A stretch of 64,000 nucleotides of DNA from Streptomyces sp. Ru71. Lineage in GTDB: Bacteria > Actinomycetota > Actinomycetes > Streptomycetales > Streptomycetaceae. Of this stretch, positions 1 through 7,285 are shown piece by piece. The stretch is taken from NCBI RefSeq assembly GCF_002920535.1, contig NZ_PQSS01000011.1:83623-147622 (forward strand), read 5' to 3'. The notes beneath the pieces were generated by a model that was given only the letters and a program-made list of their open reading frames with translations, ran no database searches and had not been told where the DNA came from. A program made the position numbers and the translations under genes. Numbering within the stretch: the stretch's first letter is position 1; each line of letters opens with the position of its first letter.

Positions 1-31
1 GACAGCCCGCAGACATTTCTCTAGTGCCCGC

Positions 32-46
32 TATAAAATCCCTCCC
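32..46 (+). promoter_or_regulatory. -10 box of a probable leaderless promoter
   Basis: A TATAAAAT stretch (TAAAAT at 34-39) lies 8 bases before the ATG at 47, and no purine-rich ribosome binding site separates them. This spacing puts the transcription start at or next to the ATG, so the TetR gene is probably translated from a leaderless mRNA. Confidence 0.45.
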
Positions 47-787
47 ATGGGTGAGCAGCGAATGGGCAGCGCGGCTGCGGACGACAGGGCCGCTGCCGAC
101 GGCAGCGCGTCGGCAGACGACAGCGCGTCGGCAGACGACAGCGCGTCGGCAGACGACAGCGCGACCGGGCGCGGCGGACCGGTGCCGGCGCGTACCCCGC
201 GTCCCCGTGGCCGCCCCCGCGCCTTCGACCGGGAGACCGCGCTGGAGAAGGCGGTCATGGCCTTCTGGGAGCGGGGCTACGAGGCGACCTCGGTCTCCGA
301 TCTCACCCGCGTCATGGGCATCGGCGCCCCCAGCCTGTACGCGGCCTTCGGGGACAAGCGCTCGCTGTTCGAGGAGGTCGTCAGGGTCTACGGCGTCACG
401 CACGGCGCCTTCTCGCAGCGCGCCCTGGACGAGGAGCCGAGCGCCGAGGCGGCCGTCGCGCGGCTGCTGCGGGAGGCCGCCGCACAGTTCACCGACCCCG
501 GTCATCCGCACGGCTGCCTCGTCATCCACGCGGCCACCAATTGCTCGACCCCCGAGGTCGAGCAGGCCCTGCGCCGGCAGCGGCAGGCCGCCGTCGCCGC
601 CATCGAGAGCCGTATCCGGGCCGACGTCGTCGCCGGTGCGCTGCCTGCGGACACCGACGCGGGCACCCTCGCGCGACACGCCGCCGCCGTGTTCCAGGGC
701 ATGTCACAGCAGGCACGGGATGGGGCGAGCCGGGAGGAACTGGAAGCGGTCGCGGAATTTGCCATGTCCATCTGGCCCCGCAGCTGA
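47..787 (+). CDS. TetR/AcrR family transcriptional regulator
   Basis: Predicted DNA-binding repressor of 246 residues. After a disordered N-terminal extension of about 60 residues comes a TetR helix-turn-helix at about residues 65-110 (AFWERGYEATSVSDLTR, then PSLYAAFGDKRSLFEEVV), followed by an all-helical ligand/dimerisation domain with CLVIHAATN. The extension holds three exact 18-base repeats encoding ASADDS (104-157), which is odd for the family and may be dispensable. ATG 47 sits 8 bases after a TAAAAT box, fitting a leaderless start; a later start near the HTH is possible. No obvious target gene is adjacent; the next gene is a sensor kinase about 400 bases downstream. The ligand is unknown. 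Confidence 0.85.
   Translation: MGEQRMGSAAADDRAAADGSASADDSASADDSASADDSATGRGGPVPARTPRPRGRPRAFDRETALEKAVMAFWERGYEATSVSDLTRVMGIGAPSLYAAFGDKRSLFEEVVRVYGVTHGAFSQRALDEEPSAEAAVARLLREAAAQFTDPGHPHGCLVIHAATNCSTPEVEQALRRQRQAAVAAIESRIRADVVAGALPADTDAGTLARHAAAVFQGMSQQARDGASREELEAVAEFAMSIWPRS
104..157. repeat. Three tandem 18-bp in-frame repeats
   Basis: The unit AGCGCGTCGGCAGACGAC occurs three times head to tail (104-121, 122-139, 140-157) inside the TetR gene. It encodes repeated Ala-Ser-Ala-Asp-Asp-Ser. The 18-base period preserves the reading frame, so copy number can vary without breaking the gene. Confidence 0.9.
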
Positions 788-1193
788 GCCGGGCGGGCTA
801 GGCTGCGCAGCAGCAACTTCACACAGACCTGCGCCGAACAAACCGCCGCCGACGCATGGACACGCCTACTGGTCTAGTCCACAATCGTCGGGAGAGCGCG
901 AGAACGACCAGCGCAGGACCAGAGCCTCCGTCTTCCCCGCACAGGAAGGCGGACCGAGGAACCGGTGCTCTCTGCCCTGACTGCCCCGGGTCCTCACCTT
1001 CGGCCGACCGGGACCGCACACCCCGCGGCCGATATTGCTCCGGGCTGCGGTGCCGGGAGGGTTGAGGGTCCCTCCCAGGCGCCGCGGCCCGCGGGTGTTT
1101 CCGGGGCCGGTGCGGCAGGCCCAGGGGACCCACGGCCGCCTCCCCGCGCCGTGCATTTCAGGGCCGTACAAACCGCCAGGTACGCTCGCACAC
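788..1193. other. Intergenic region between the TetR gene and the sensor kinase
   Basis: This 406-base stretch has no convincing gene; overlapping ORFs are low-complexity Arg/Pro-rich frames. It contains a DasR-like palindrome at 868-883 and ends with a TACGCT -10 box at 1181-1186, 8 bases before the GTG of the next gene. Confidence 0.6.
868..883. promoter_or_regulatory. Candidate DasR-responsive element (dre)
   Basis: The sequence ACTGGTCTAGTCCACA is a near-perfect palindrome matching, from memory, the dre consensus A(C/G)TGGTCTAGACCA(G/C)T of the GntR-family GlcNAc regulator DasR. It lies 80 bases after the TetR stop and about 310 bases before the kinase start, so its target is not obvious. 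In S. coelicolor the das/nagB genes lie, as I recall, a few genes upstream of the equivalent position. Confidence 0.6.
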
Positions 1194-2669
1194 GTGCCCT
1201 CCATGAACGAACTGGTCCGCCAGCACACCGGCCTCGACGACTCCGATCTCGAATGGCTCCATCTGCTGGTCTCGGAGTGGCAGCTGCTCTCCGACCTCTC
1301 CTTCGCCGACCTGGTCCTGTGGGTCCCCACCCGCGACGGCACGCGCTACGTCTCGGTCGCCCAGATGCGGCCCAACACCGGCCCCACCTCCTACCAGGAC
1401 GACATGGTCGGCCACCTGGTCCCGCGCGGCCGCAGGCCCATGCTGGACGCCGCGCTCGACGAGGGCCGGATCGTGCGCGAGGGCGACCCGGAGTGGCGCG
1501 AGGAGGTGCCGGTACGGGTCGAGTCCATCCCCGTACGGCGTGAGGGCCGCGTCCTCGGTGTGATCGCGCGCAACACGAACCTGCTCACCGTGCGCACCCC
1601 GAGCCGCCTGGAGCTGACCTACCTGCAGAGCGCCTCCGACCTGGCGCAGATGATCGCGGCCGGCTCCTTCCCGTTCCCGAACCAGCAGGTCGACATGGAC
1701 GCCTCGCCGCGCGTCGGCGACGGCCTGATCCGGCTGGACGCCGACGGACTCGTCCAGTACGCCTCCCCGAACGCGCTGTCCGCCTACCACCGGCTCGGTC
1801 TCGCCTCCGACCTCGTCGGCCAGCACCTGGGCCAGACCACCGCGGAACTCGCTCCGACGCGCGGGCCGGTGGACGAGGCGCTCGCCAAGGTCGCCAGCGG
1901 CTGGGCGCCGCGCGAGTTCGAGATCGAGGCCAACGACGGGGTCATCCAGTTCCGGGCGATCCCGCTCAAGCCCAAGGGCACCCGCATCGGTTCGCTGGTG
2001 CTGCTCCGGGACGTGACGGAACTGCGGCGCCGTGAGCGCGAGTTGATCACCAAGGACGCCACCATCCGGGAGATCCACCACCGGGTGAAGAACAACCTCC
2101 AGACGGTTGCGGCCCTGCTGCGGCTGCAGGCCCGGCGCATCGACTCCGAGCGCGGACGGGAGGCGCTGGAGGAGGCGGTCCGCCGGGTCGGCTCGATCGC
2201 CATCGTCCACGAGACGCTGTCTCAGAACCTGGACGAGCGGGTGGAGTTCGACGAGATCGCCGACCGGGTGCTGTCGATGGTCGCGGAGATCTCCCCGGGC
2301 AAGGTCACCGGCCGGCGCACCGGCCGCTTCGGCATCCTGGACGCCGAGGTCGCCACGCCGCTGTCGATGGTCCTCACCGAGGTTCTGCAGAACGCCCTGG
2401 AGCACGGCTTCCGTCAGGGCGACACCGGCACGGTCGAGGTCTCGGCGGTGCGCGGCGGTACGACGAAGGAGGCCCGCCTGCTGGTGACGGTCCAGGACGA
2501 CGGCGTCGGCCTGCCCGAGGGATTCGACCCGCACACGGCAGGAAACCTGGGCCTGCAGATCGTCCGCACACTGGTGGAGGGCGAGCTGGGCGGCACCTTC
2601 GACATGGTCCCGGCCCCGGAGCGGGGCACCCAGGTGATCCTCGACATCCCGGTGCGGGCGCAGAAGTAG
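1194..2669 (+). CDS. pdtaS: PdtaS-like sensor histidine kinase (GAF-PAS-HisKA_2-HATPase)
   Basis: Cytosolic sensor kinase of 491 residues with no membrane segment. An N-terminal GAF-like domain (about 1-155) is followed by a PAS domain (about 180-285), a HisKA_2 phosphoacceptor (EIHHRVKNNLQTVAALLRLQ, phosphorylated His in IHHRVKNN) and a HATPase_c domain (NALEHGF, DDGVGLP, LGLQIVRTLV). HisKA_2 kinases of this type resemble mycobacterial PdtaS, which signals to an ANTAR RNA-binding response regulator, PdtaR; no such partner lies in this window. The convergent wblE neighbour mirrors the mycobacterial pdtaS-whiB1 arrangement. GTG 1194 lies 8 bases after TACGCT with no Shine-Dalgarno sequence, so a leaderless start is chosen; ATG 1203 is the alternative. 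Confidence 0.88.
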   Translation: MPSMNELVRQHTGLDDSDLEWLHLLVSEWQLLSDLSFADLVLWVPTRDGTRYVSVAQMRPNTGPTSYQDDMVGHLVPRGRRPMLDAALDEGRIVREGDPEWREEVPVRVESIPVRREGRVLGVIARNTNLLTVRTPSRLELTYLQSASDLAQMIAAGSFPFPNQQVDMDASPRVGDGLIRLDADGLVQYASPNALSAYHRLGLASDLVGQHLGQTTAELAPTRGPVDEALAKVASGWAPREFEIEANDGVIQFRAIPLKPKGTRIGSLVLLRDVTELRRRERELITKDATIREIHHRVKNNLQTVAALLRLQARRIDSERGREALEEAVRRVGSIAIVHETLSQNLDERVEFDEIADRVLSMVAEISPGKVTGRRTGRFGILDAEVATPLSMVLTEVLQNALEHGFRQGDTGTVEVSAVRGGTTKEARLLVTVQDDGVGLPEGFDPHTAGNLGLQIVRTLVEGELGGTFDMVPAPERGTQVILDIPVRAQK

Positions 2670-2745
2670 TACAGGACAGAAGCGGTACGGGACCGACGCG
2701 GCGGATGTCACAGAGAGTGAGTGACCCTCGCCATAGGGGGTAAGT

Positions 2746-2772
2746 GGCCCTCCTCACCTGGGAGTTGAGGGC
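2746..2772 (+). terminator. pdtaS: Hairpin downstream of the sensor kinase gene
   Basis: GGCCCTC (2746-2752) pairs with GAGGGCC (2766-2772) across a 13-base loop, about 80 bases after the kinase stop. There is no T-tract, as is common in Streptomyces, so it is a weak terminator call. Confidence 0.4.
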
Positions 2773-2814
2773 CGCGTCACAGGGGTCCGGGACAGCTCGT
2801 ACGAGTTGGGGACA

Positions 2815-2848
2815 GCAAAAAGCCCCGGACCGCCATTGGTCCGAGGCT
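2815..2848 (-). terminator. wblE: Terminator of wblE
   Basis: On the minus strand CCTCGGACC pairs with GGTCCGGGG around a short loop (2823-2847) and is followed by TTTTTG (2816-2821 region). It lies about 100 bases after the wblE stop and is well placed to end that transcript. Confidence 0.65.
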
Positions 2849-2950
2849 AGTGCTCGACTTCTTCGTTCACTGCGCGCTGCGGCTCGGGGGCGGGAGATGC
2901 GCACGCGATGTGCGCGCCGCCAAGCTCAGGCTGTCAGCAGGGGTGGGACG

Positions 2951-3208
2951 TCAGGCGGAGGCCTGACGGGCCCGGTTGCGGGCGGCGCGGCGCTTCATGG
3001 CGCGGCGCTCGTCCTCGCTGAGACCACCCCAGACGCCGGAGTCCTGACCGGACTCAAGCGCCCACTGCAGACACTGCTCGATCACCGGGCAGCGACGGCA
3101 GACGGCCTTGGCTTCCTCGATCTGCAGCAGCGCAGGACCGGTGTTGCCGATGGGGAAGAAGAGCTCGGGGTCTTCCTCGCGGCAAACGGCGTTGTGACGC
3201 CAGTCCAT
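2951..3208 (-). CDS. wblE: WhiB-family iron-sulfur transcription factor WblE
   Basis: Small [4Fe-4S] regulator of 85 residues. The four cluster-binding cysteines are C9, C37, C40 and C46 (AVCREED, VCRRCPVIEQC), followed by the GVWGG turn and a basic C-terminal tail for DNA contact. WhiB proteins usually bind the principal sigma factor region 4; this one looks orthologous to mycobacterial WhiB1, whose cluster reacts with nitric oxide. ATG 3208 is preceded by AAGGAGAGGT at good spacing. The upstream leader carries a CRP-like GTGA-N6-TCAC palindrome, and the gene faces a PdtaS-type kinase, both features shared with mycobacterial whiB1. Confidence 0.95.
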   Translation of the reverse strand: MDWRHNAVCREEDPELFFPIGNTGPALLQIEEAKAVCRRCPVIEQCLQWALESGQDSGVWGGLSEDERRAMKRRAARNRARQASA

Positions 3209-3529
3209 GGCTGCTACCTCTCCTTGGTATTACGTGCAAGTTGCTTGTGAATGTGAACGCTTTCACGAATCCCTCAACAAGTGAAGGGCCGACCGCCGAG
3301 TCTTCCCCGGCGTGGTCCTGTGGTTTGTAGAGGGGTTCCGGTGATCAGTGGAGGCCGGTGTTGCGGGCCGTCCCGATCGCCACGTAGAGACTCGCAAACC
3401 TCAGCGGCGGATACAACCCCTTCTGGAAAGTTTTTTTTGATTCTTCGGTGTCGACTAGGTCACAGCCGTACTTCCATGGGGTGGATCCTGGCCTAAACGT
3501 TCGAGTGAAAGGACTTTGGCCCGTTCTGC
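3209..3529. other. wblE promoter/leader region
   Basis: This 321-base gap separates wblE and the lipid kinase gene, both on the minus strand. It holds the wblE ribosome binding site, a CRP-like palindrome (3252-3267) and a T-rich run (about 3430-3438, eight T on the plus strand), unusual in such GC-rich DNA. No small gene is convincing. Confidence 0.55.
3252..3267. promoter_or_regulatory. CRP-like operator upstream of wblE
   Basis: TGTGAACGCTTTCACG contains GTGA (3253-3256), six bases and TCAC (3263-3266), matching the actinobacterial CRP core GTG-N7-CAC and the fuller TGTGA-N6-TCACA form. It is centred about 50 bases before the wblE start. Binding is inferred from sequence only. Confidence 0.6.
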
Positions 3530-4498
3530 TCACACAATCACACGCAGTGCACGGCGTACACCTGTGAACGTCACGCTGGTACGCAGCCCCAGATGGTCAC
3601 CGTCCATCTGGAGGGGGAGCGGGGCCTTCGAATGCAAGGTGAACCGGTCCAGATCGTGCAGTGTGACGGCGTGCTTGCCGCGCGGTCCGCGCTCCGGGGA
3701 CGAAGTGAGCAACTGGGTGCCATACCGGGCGACGGCGGGCGTGGAGAGGCGGCTGAGACCGAACAGATCGAGCCCGGTGTCGAACGACGCCTGCGGGGAG
3801 GCGTAGATCGGCCGGTTGCCGAGGAACGTCCAGGGCGAGGTGTTCGAAACTATCGACAGCACGAGATCCTCGACCGGCTCCTCGCCGGCCCGCTCCAGCG
3901 TGATCGTGCCGTGCCGGCGGTTCGGCTCGCCCAGCAGCTGGCGCACCACCTGCCGTACGTACAGCGCGTGCGTCGACTTCTTGCCGCGCTCGCGGTGCTG
4001 CTCGACCCGGCCGACCACGCCCGCGTCGAAGCCGAGCCCCGCGTTGAAGGTGAACCAGCGCTCCGGTACGGCCTCGTCCTCGGTGCCCGGAGTGCCCGAG
4101 GCCAGGCCCAGGCCGACCGTGCGCTCGCTGCCCTGGCGCAGCGCGTCCAGCAGGGCGCCGGTCGCCTCGACGGCGTCGTTGGGCAGCCCCAGCGCGCGGG
4201 CGAAGACGTTGGTGGAGCCGCCGGGGACCACGGCGAGGCCGGGCAGCCGCTCCGGGTCGGGGCCGGCGTGCAGCAGGCCGTTGACGACCTCGTTGACCGT
4301 GCCGTCGCCGCCGAGCGCCACGACGAGGTCGATGTCGTCGCCGAGGGCGGCCTGCCGGCCCAGGTCGCGCGCGTGCCCGCGGTACTCGGTGGTGACCGCC
4401 TCCAGCTTCATCTCACTGGCGAGCGCGTGGATGAGCACGTCACGTGTGCGCGCACTGGTAGTGGTTGCCGCCGGATTGACCACGAGAAGTGCACGCAT
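3530..4498 (-). CDS. Diacylglycerol kinase-family lipid kinase
   Basis: Predicted ATP-dependent lipid kinase of 322 residues (DAGK/NAD-kinase fold). It starts MRALLVVNPAA, carries the nucleotide-binding GGDGTVNEVVNG motif at about residues 65-76 and the PGGSTNVFARALG motif at about 93-105, and has the C-terminal beta-sandwich of the DgkB/YegS group (FNAGLGFDAG, MDGDHLG). The expected activity is phosphorylation of diacylglycerol or a related membrane lipid; the substrate is not shown by sequence. ATG 4498 begins the conserved domain; a longer frame extends upstream but is non-coding in character. Confidence 0.88.
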   Translation of the reverse strand: MRALLVVNPAATTTSARTRDVLIHALASEMKLEAVTTEYRGHARDLGRQAALGDDIDLVVALGGDGTVNEVVNGLLHAGPDPERLPGLAVVPGGSTNVFARALGLPNDAVEATGALLDALRQGSERTVGLGLASGTPGTEDEAVPERWFTFNAGLGFDAGVVGRVEQHRERGKKSTHALYVRQVVRQLLGEPNRRHGTITLERAGEEPVEDLVLSIVSNTSPWTFLGNRPIYASPQASFDTGLDLFGLSRLSTPAVARYGTQLLTSSPERGPRGKHAVTLHDLDRFTLHSKAPLPLQMDGDHLGLRTSVTFTGVRRALRVIV

Positions 4499-4630
4499 GA
4501 CGGGAAGCGTACCTACTGAGCGGTACTCGTACGAGAGCGAGGTAGGGATCGGGTAAGAGCCCGCCCCGGCGAGGCCGAGGTCGAGAGGGGGCGGGCCGGT
4601 GGGGGACGCCGGTGGGGGAAACGTGAGGGC

Positions 4631-4642
4631 TACCCTTCTGGG
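4631..4642 (+). promoter_or_regulatory. -10 box of a leaderless promoter
   Basis: TACCCT at 4631-4636 ends 7 bases before GTG 4643 and no ribosome binding site intervenes, the usual leaderless layout. Confidence 0.5.
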
Positions 4643-5095
4643 GTGAGCAGTGAGCAGACCCCCGCCTCCGCCAAGCCCCAGGACGACCTCGCCGGACCCC
4701 GGCCGCGGCGTCTGACGTACGCCGCCGTGCTCGCCGGTCTCGAAGGGCTCACGGTGCTGGTCGGTGGGGTGTGGATGCTCGCCCTCGGTCTCACCGGCGA
4801 AGTGGATCACCGGCAGCAGGCCGTGACCGGCGGGGTGACGCTCGTCATCCTCGCGCTGCTGCCGCTGCTGGCCGCCCGCGGGCTGCTGGCCCGGCGCAGC
4901 TGGAGCCGCGGCCCGGCCGTCATCACGCAGCTCATGGCGCTGCCGGTGTCCTACAGCCTGATCCACGCCGACGGCGTCGCCATCCCGGCGGGCATCGCGC
5001 TCGCCGCCGTCGCCATCGCCGCACTGGTGCTGCTGGTCAACGGCGAGACCACCCGGGCCCTCGGGATCCGGGGGCCCGGCAACGCGGAGAAGTGA
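4643..5095 (+). CDS. Small integral membrane protein
   Basis: Hypothetical protein of 150 residues. A charged, Pro-rich cytosolic N-terminus (about 1-25) is followed by four hydrophobic segments: about 28-50 (TYAAVLAGLEGLTVLVGGVW), 60-80 (GGVTLVILALLPLLAARGLL), 88-105 and 112-133 (GIALAAVAIAALVLLV). No enzymatic motif is visible. GTG 4643 fits a leaderless transcript. It converges on sigH with a 6-base gap between stop codons, so it may contribute antisense transcription at the sigH 3' end. The function is unknown. Confidence 0.82.
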   Translation: MSSEQTPASAKPQDDLAGPRPRRLTYAAVLAGLEGLTVLVGGVWMLALGLTGEVDHRQQAVTGGVTLVILALLPLLAARGLLARRSWSRGPAVITQLMALPVSYSLIHADGVAIPAGIALAAVAIAALVLLVNGETTRALGIRGPGNAEK

Positions 5096-5101
5096 CCCGG
5101 G

Positions 5102-6235
5102 TCACTCCTCGACGAGCAGCTTCTCCCGCAGCTGGGCCAGCGTCCTGGCCAGCAGCCGGGACACGTGCATCTGGGAGATGCCGACCTCCTGCGCGATCTG
5201 CGACTGGGTCATGTTGCCGAAGAAGCGCAGCAGCAGGATCCGCTTCTCGCGCGGCGGCAGGTCCTCCAGCAGCGGCTTGAGGGACTCCCGGTACTCCACG
5301 CCCTCCAGCGCCTCGTCCTCCGCGCCCAGGGTGTCCGCGACCGCGGGGGACTCGTCGTCGGTGTCCGGGACGTCCAGGGACAGCGTGGAGTACGCGTTGG
5401 CGGACTCCAGGCCCTCCAGGACCTCCTCCTCCGAGATCGACAGCTTCTCGGCGAGCTCGTGGACCGTGGGGGAGCGGCCGTGCAGCTGGGAGAGCTCCGC
5501 CGTGGCCGTCGTCAGCGAAAGCCGCAGCTCCTGGAGCCGGCGCGGCACGCGCACCGCCCAGCCCTTGTCGCGGAAGTGCCGCTTGATCTCGCCGACGACC
5601 GTCGGGGTCGCGTACGTGGAGAACTCCACCCCGCGGTCCGGGTCGAAGCGGTCGACGGACTTGATCAAGCCGATGGTGGCGACCTGGGTGAGGTCGTCGA
5701 GCGGCTCGCCGCGGTTGCGGAACCGGCGCGCGAGGTGCTCGACGAGCGGCAGATGCATCCGGACCAGCCGGTTGCGCAGCTCGGCGTACTCGGGGCTGCC
5801 CTCCTTCAGGCCGCGCAGCTCGACGAACATCGCCCGCGCCCCGCTGCGGTCCTGCAGGCCGTGGCCGGTGGCCTGCAGACCCGGTGCGGCCTGCCCGTTC
5901 GGCGACTGGTCCTCGGCGTCTCGCTCGTGCTCGCTCATCGTCCCGCCCGTTGCCCTTCCCCGAGCCCCGGCTTGTGCTCGGACAGGGGTGCCCCCGCTGT
6001 GCCGGCCCCGGGGCGTCCCCGGTCCGGCGCCTTCCGTCTCCCGGCGGCCGCCGTCCGCAGCCGTCCGCGAGCCGCCCTCGGCGGCCTCCTCCGGATGCGG
6101 CCGGGCCTGCTCGGGGATGCCGTCGATGCCGTCCGCCGTACGCCGGGATCCACCCTGAGCGCCCAGGGCGTTCTCGGACGGCAGCTCCCGTGTGCCGCGC
6201 TCTTCGTCCCGCACCGGCCCGTCCCCGTTCCTCAC
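5102..6235 (-). CDS. sigH: Stress/differentiation sigma factor SigH (SigB/SigF family)
   Basis: Group 3 sigma factor related to SigB/SigF. The sigma-70 core occupies about residues 125-377: region 2 (LVEHLARRFRNRGEPLDDLTQ, VEFSTYATPTVVGEIKRHFR), region 3 and region 4 (LPPREKRILLLRFFGNMTQ, the recognition helix SQIAQEVGISQMHVSRLL). An unusually long disordered extension of about 100 residues precedes a second good start, ATG 5938 (MSEHERDAED). Several SigH isoforms are known in S. coelicolor. The GTG start at 6235 overlaps the prsH stop (GTGA), indicating translational coupling to its anti-sigma factor. The literature ties this sigma factor to osmotic stress and aerial growth; only the family identity is visible here. 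Confidence 0.93.
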   Translation of the reverse strand: MRNGDGPVRDEERGTRELPSENALGAQGGSRRTADGIDGIPEQARPHPEEAAEGGSRTAADGGRRETEGAGPGTPRGRHSGGTPVRAQAGARGRATGGTMSEHERDAEDQSPNGQAAPGLQATGHGLQDRSGARAMFVELRGLKEGSPEYAELRNRLVRMHLPLVEHLARRFRNRGEPLDDLTQVATIGLIKSVDRFDPDRGVEFSTYATPTVVGEIKRHFRDKGWAVRVPRRLQELRLSLTTATAELSQLHGRSPTVHELAEKLSISEEEVLEGLESANAYSTLSLDVPDTDDESPAVADTLGAEDEALEGVEYRESLKPLLEDLPPREKRILLLRFFGNMTQSQIAQEVGISQMHVSRLLARTLAQLREKLLVEE

Positions 6236-6648
6236 GCCGGCCCGGGTCCCGCGCCGCGCTGTTTGTAGAGGCTGATCGAAACGGTCTTGTCCTCGTCCAC
6301 GGCGGAGGAGACCTTGCCCGCGAGGGCGGACAGGACGGTCCAGGCGAAGGTGTCCCGCGAGGGCGCGTGGCCGTCCGTGGTCGGTGCCGAGACGGTGACC
6401 TCAAGTGAGTCGTCGACGAGTCGGAAGACGCAGGACAGCACCGAGCCGGGCACGGCCTGCTGAAGCAGGATCGCGCAGGCCTCGTCCACCGCGATGCGAA
6501 GGTCCTCGATCTCGTCCAGGGTGAAGTCCAAGCGGGCCGCGAGACCGGCCGTGGCCGTCCGCAGCACCGACAGGTAGGCACCCGCAGCCGGCAGCCGGAC
6601 CTCCACGAAGTCCTGGTTCACCGCGGGCTCGCCTGCGATCTGGGACAC
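6232..6648 (-). CDS. prsH: Anti-sigma factor PrsH (UshX/RshA), RsbW-like
   Basis: RsbW-type anti-sigma factor of 138 residues, expected to bind and inhibit SigH. It is a GHKL ATPase-like fold with an N-box region (DEIEDLRIAVDEACAILLQQ) and a degraded C-terminal ATP-binding part (DEDKTVSISLYKQR). The protein begins VSQIAGEPA; GTG 6648 has GGAGG five bases upstream, whereas the TTG at 6660 would extend it by four residues without support. Its stop overlaps the sigH start by four bases, so the two are made from one mRNA, which is the usual order for sigma/anti-sigma partner switching. No anti-anti-sigma gene is adjacent. Confidence 0.9.
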   Translation of the reverse strand: MSQIAGEPAVNQDFVEVRLPAAGAYLSVLRTATAGLAARLDFTLDEIEDLRIAVDEACAILLQQAVPGSVLSCVFRLVDDSLEVTVSAPTTDGHAPSRDTFAWTVLSALAGKVSSAVDEDKTVSISLYKQRGAGPGPA

Positions 6649-6964
6649 CCTCACCTCCAAGGTGGTACAAGCTGTTCGGGGCCGAGGGTCGCCCCCCGGG
6701 TCAACGCGAAGTGTGGTACAGCGGTGACGCTATCGCGCCCAGAAGTTTCCTGTTCCGGGACCCCAACCCCTTGCCGTCACTCATAGTAAAACTCCGGATA
6801 CGCTCCGTGGCTAGGGGGTGTGCGGGCCCAATTGGGAACAGCGCGCGCCGGATTGACGTACCCAGACGTCAGACGCTCGAACCGTACCCGGTACGGGCCC
6901 TTCCGGTCTTCTGTCCCGCCCGTTTCACCCACCGGACCGCTCACGCCGGAACGTGCCGGACCGC
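6649..6964. other. prsH-sigH promoter region
   Basis: This 316-base gap lies upstream of prsH on the minus strand and downstream of the zinc-finger gene. It is less GC-rich around 6770-6800. On the minus strand a GGAAACTTC...GATAGCGTC arrangement (about 6724-6750) resembles an ECF-type promoter, but spacing does not fit a named consensus cleanly. No gene is supported. Confidence 0.4.
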
Positions 6965-7225
6965 TCACACCAGTACATGGTCGACGAAGCACCAGCGCCA
7001 GTCCTCACCGGGTTCGAACGTCCGCATCACCGGGTGACCGGAGTCCTTGTGGTGCTCGGTGGCGTGCCGGCCCGGCGAGGAGTCGCAGCAGCCCACGTGG
7101 CCGCACGTCATGCACAGCCGCAGCTGCACCGGATGCGTGCCGTCCCGCAGGCACTCCGGACACGTCTCGCTCTGCGGCTGAGGTTCCGGACGCGGCAGCG
7201 CGTCGGCGTGCGTGCACTGTTTCAT
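6965..7225 (-). CDS. UBP-type zinc finger protein
   Basis: Small protein of 86 residues with a ZnF-UBP fold. Metal ligands are visible in order: CTHAD near the start, CPECL, LCMTCGHVGCCDSS, HATEHHKDSGHPVM and a closing DHVLV. In eukaryotes this domain binds the ubiquitin C-terminus; bacterial stand-alone copies are common in actinobacteria and have no established role. ATG 7225 leaves 60 bases to the divergent antiporter start, so the two genes share a promoter region and may be co-controlled. Confidence 0.85.
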   Translation of the reverse strand: MKQCTHADALPRPEPQPQSETCPECLRDGTHPVQLRLCMTCGHVGCCDSSPGRHATEHHKDSGHPVMRTFEPGEDWRWCFVDHVLV

Positions 7226-7285
7226 GATTGCCAGGTTACGACGGGCCCGCGGACGGCGGCGCGGAAAAGAGGGCGGGCGAGGACC

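Noticed and set aside
1158..2711. A 517-residue ORF antisense to the PdtaS-like kinase
   Set aside because: Low-complexity composition and complete overlap with a clear kinase gene mark it as a shadow frame.
3420..3440. Run of eight T as a terminator for the lipid kinase gene
   Set aside because: The T-run is on the plus strand whereas both neighbouring genes are on the minus strand, and no stable hairpin precedes it.
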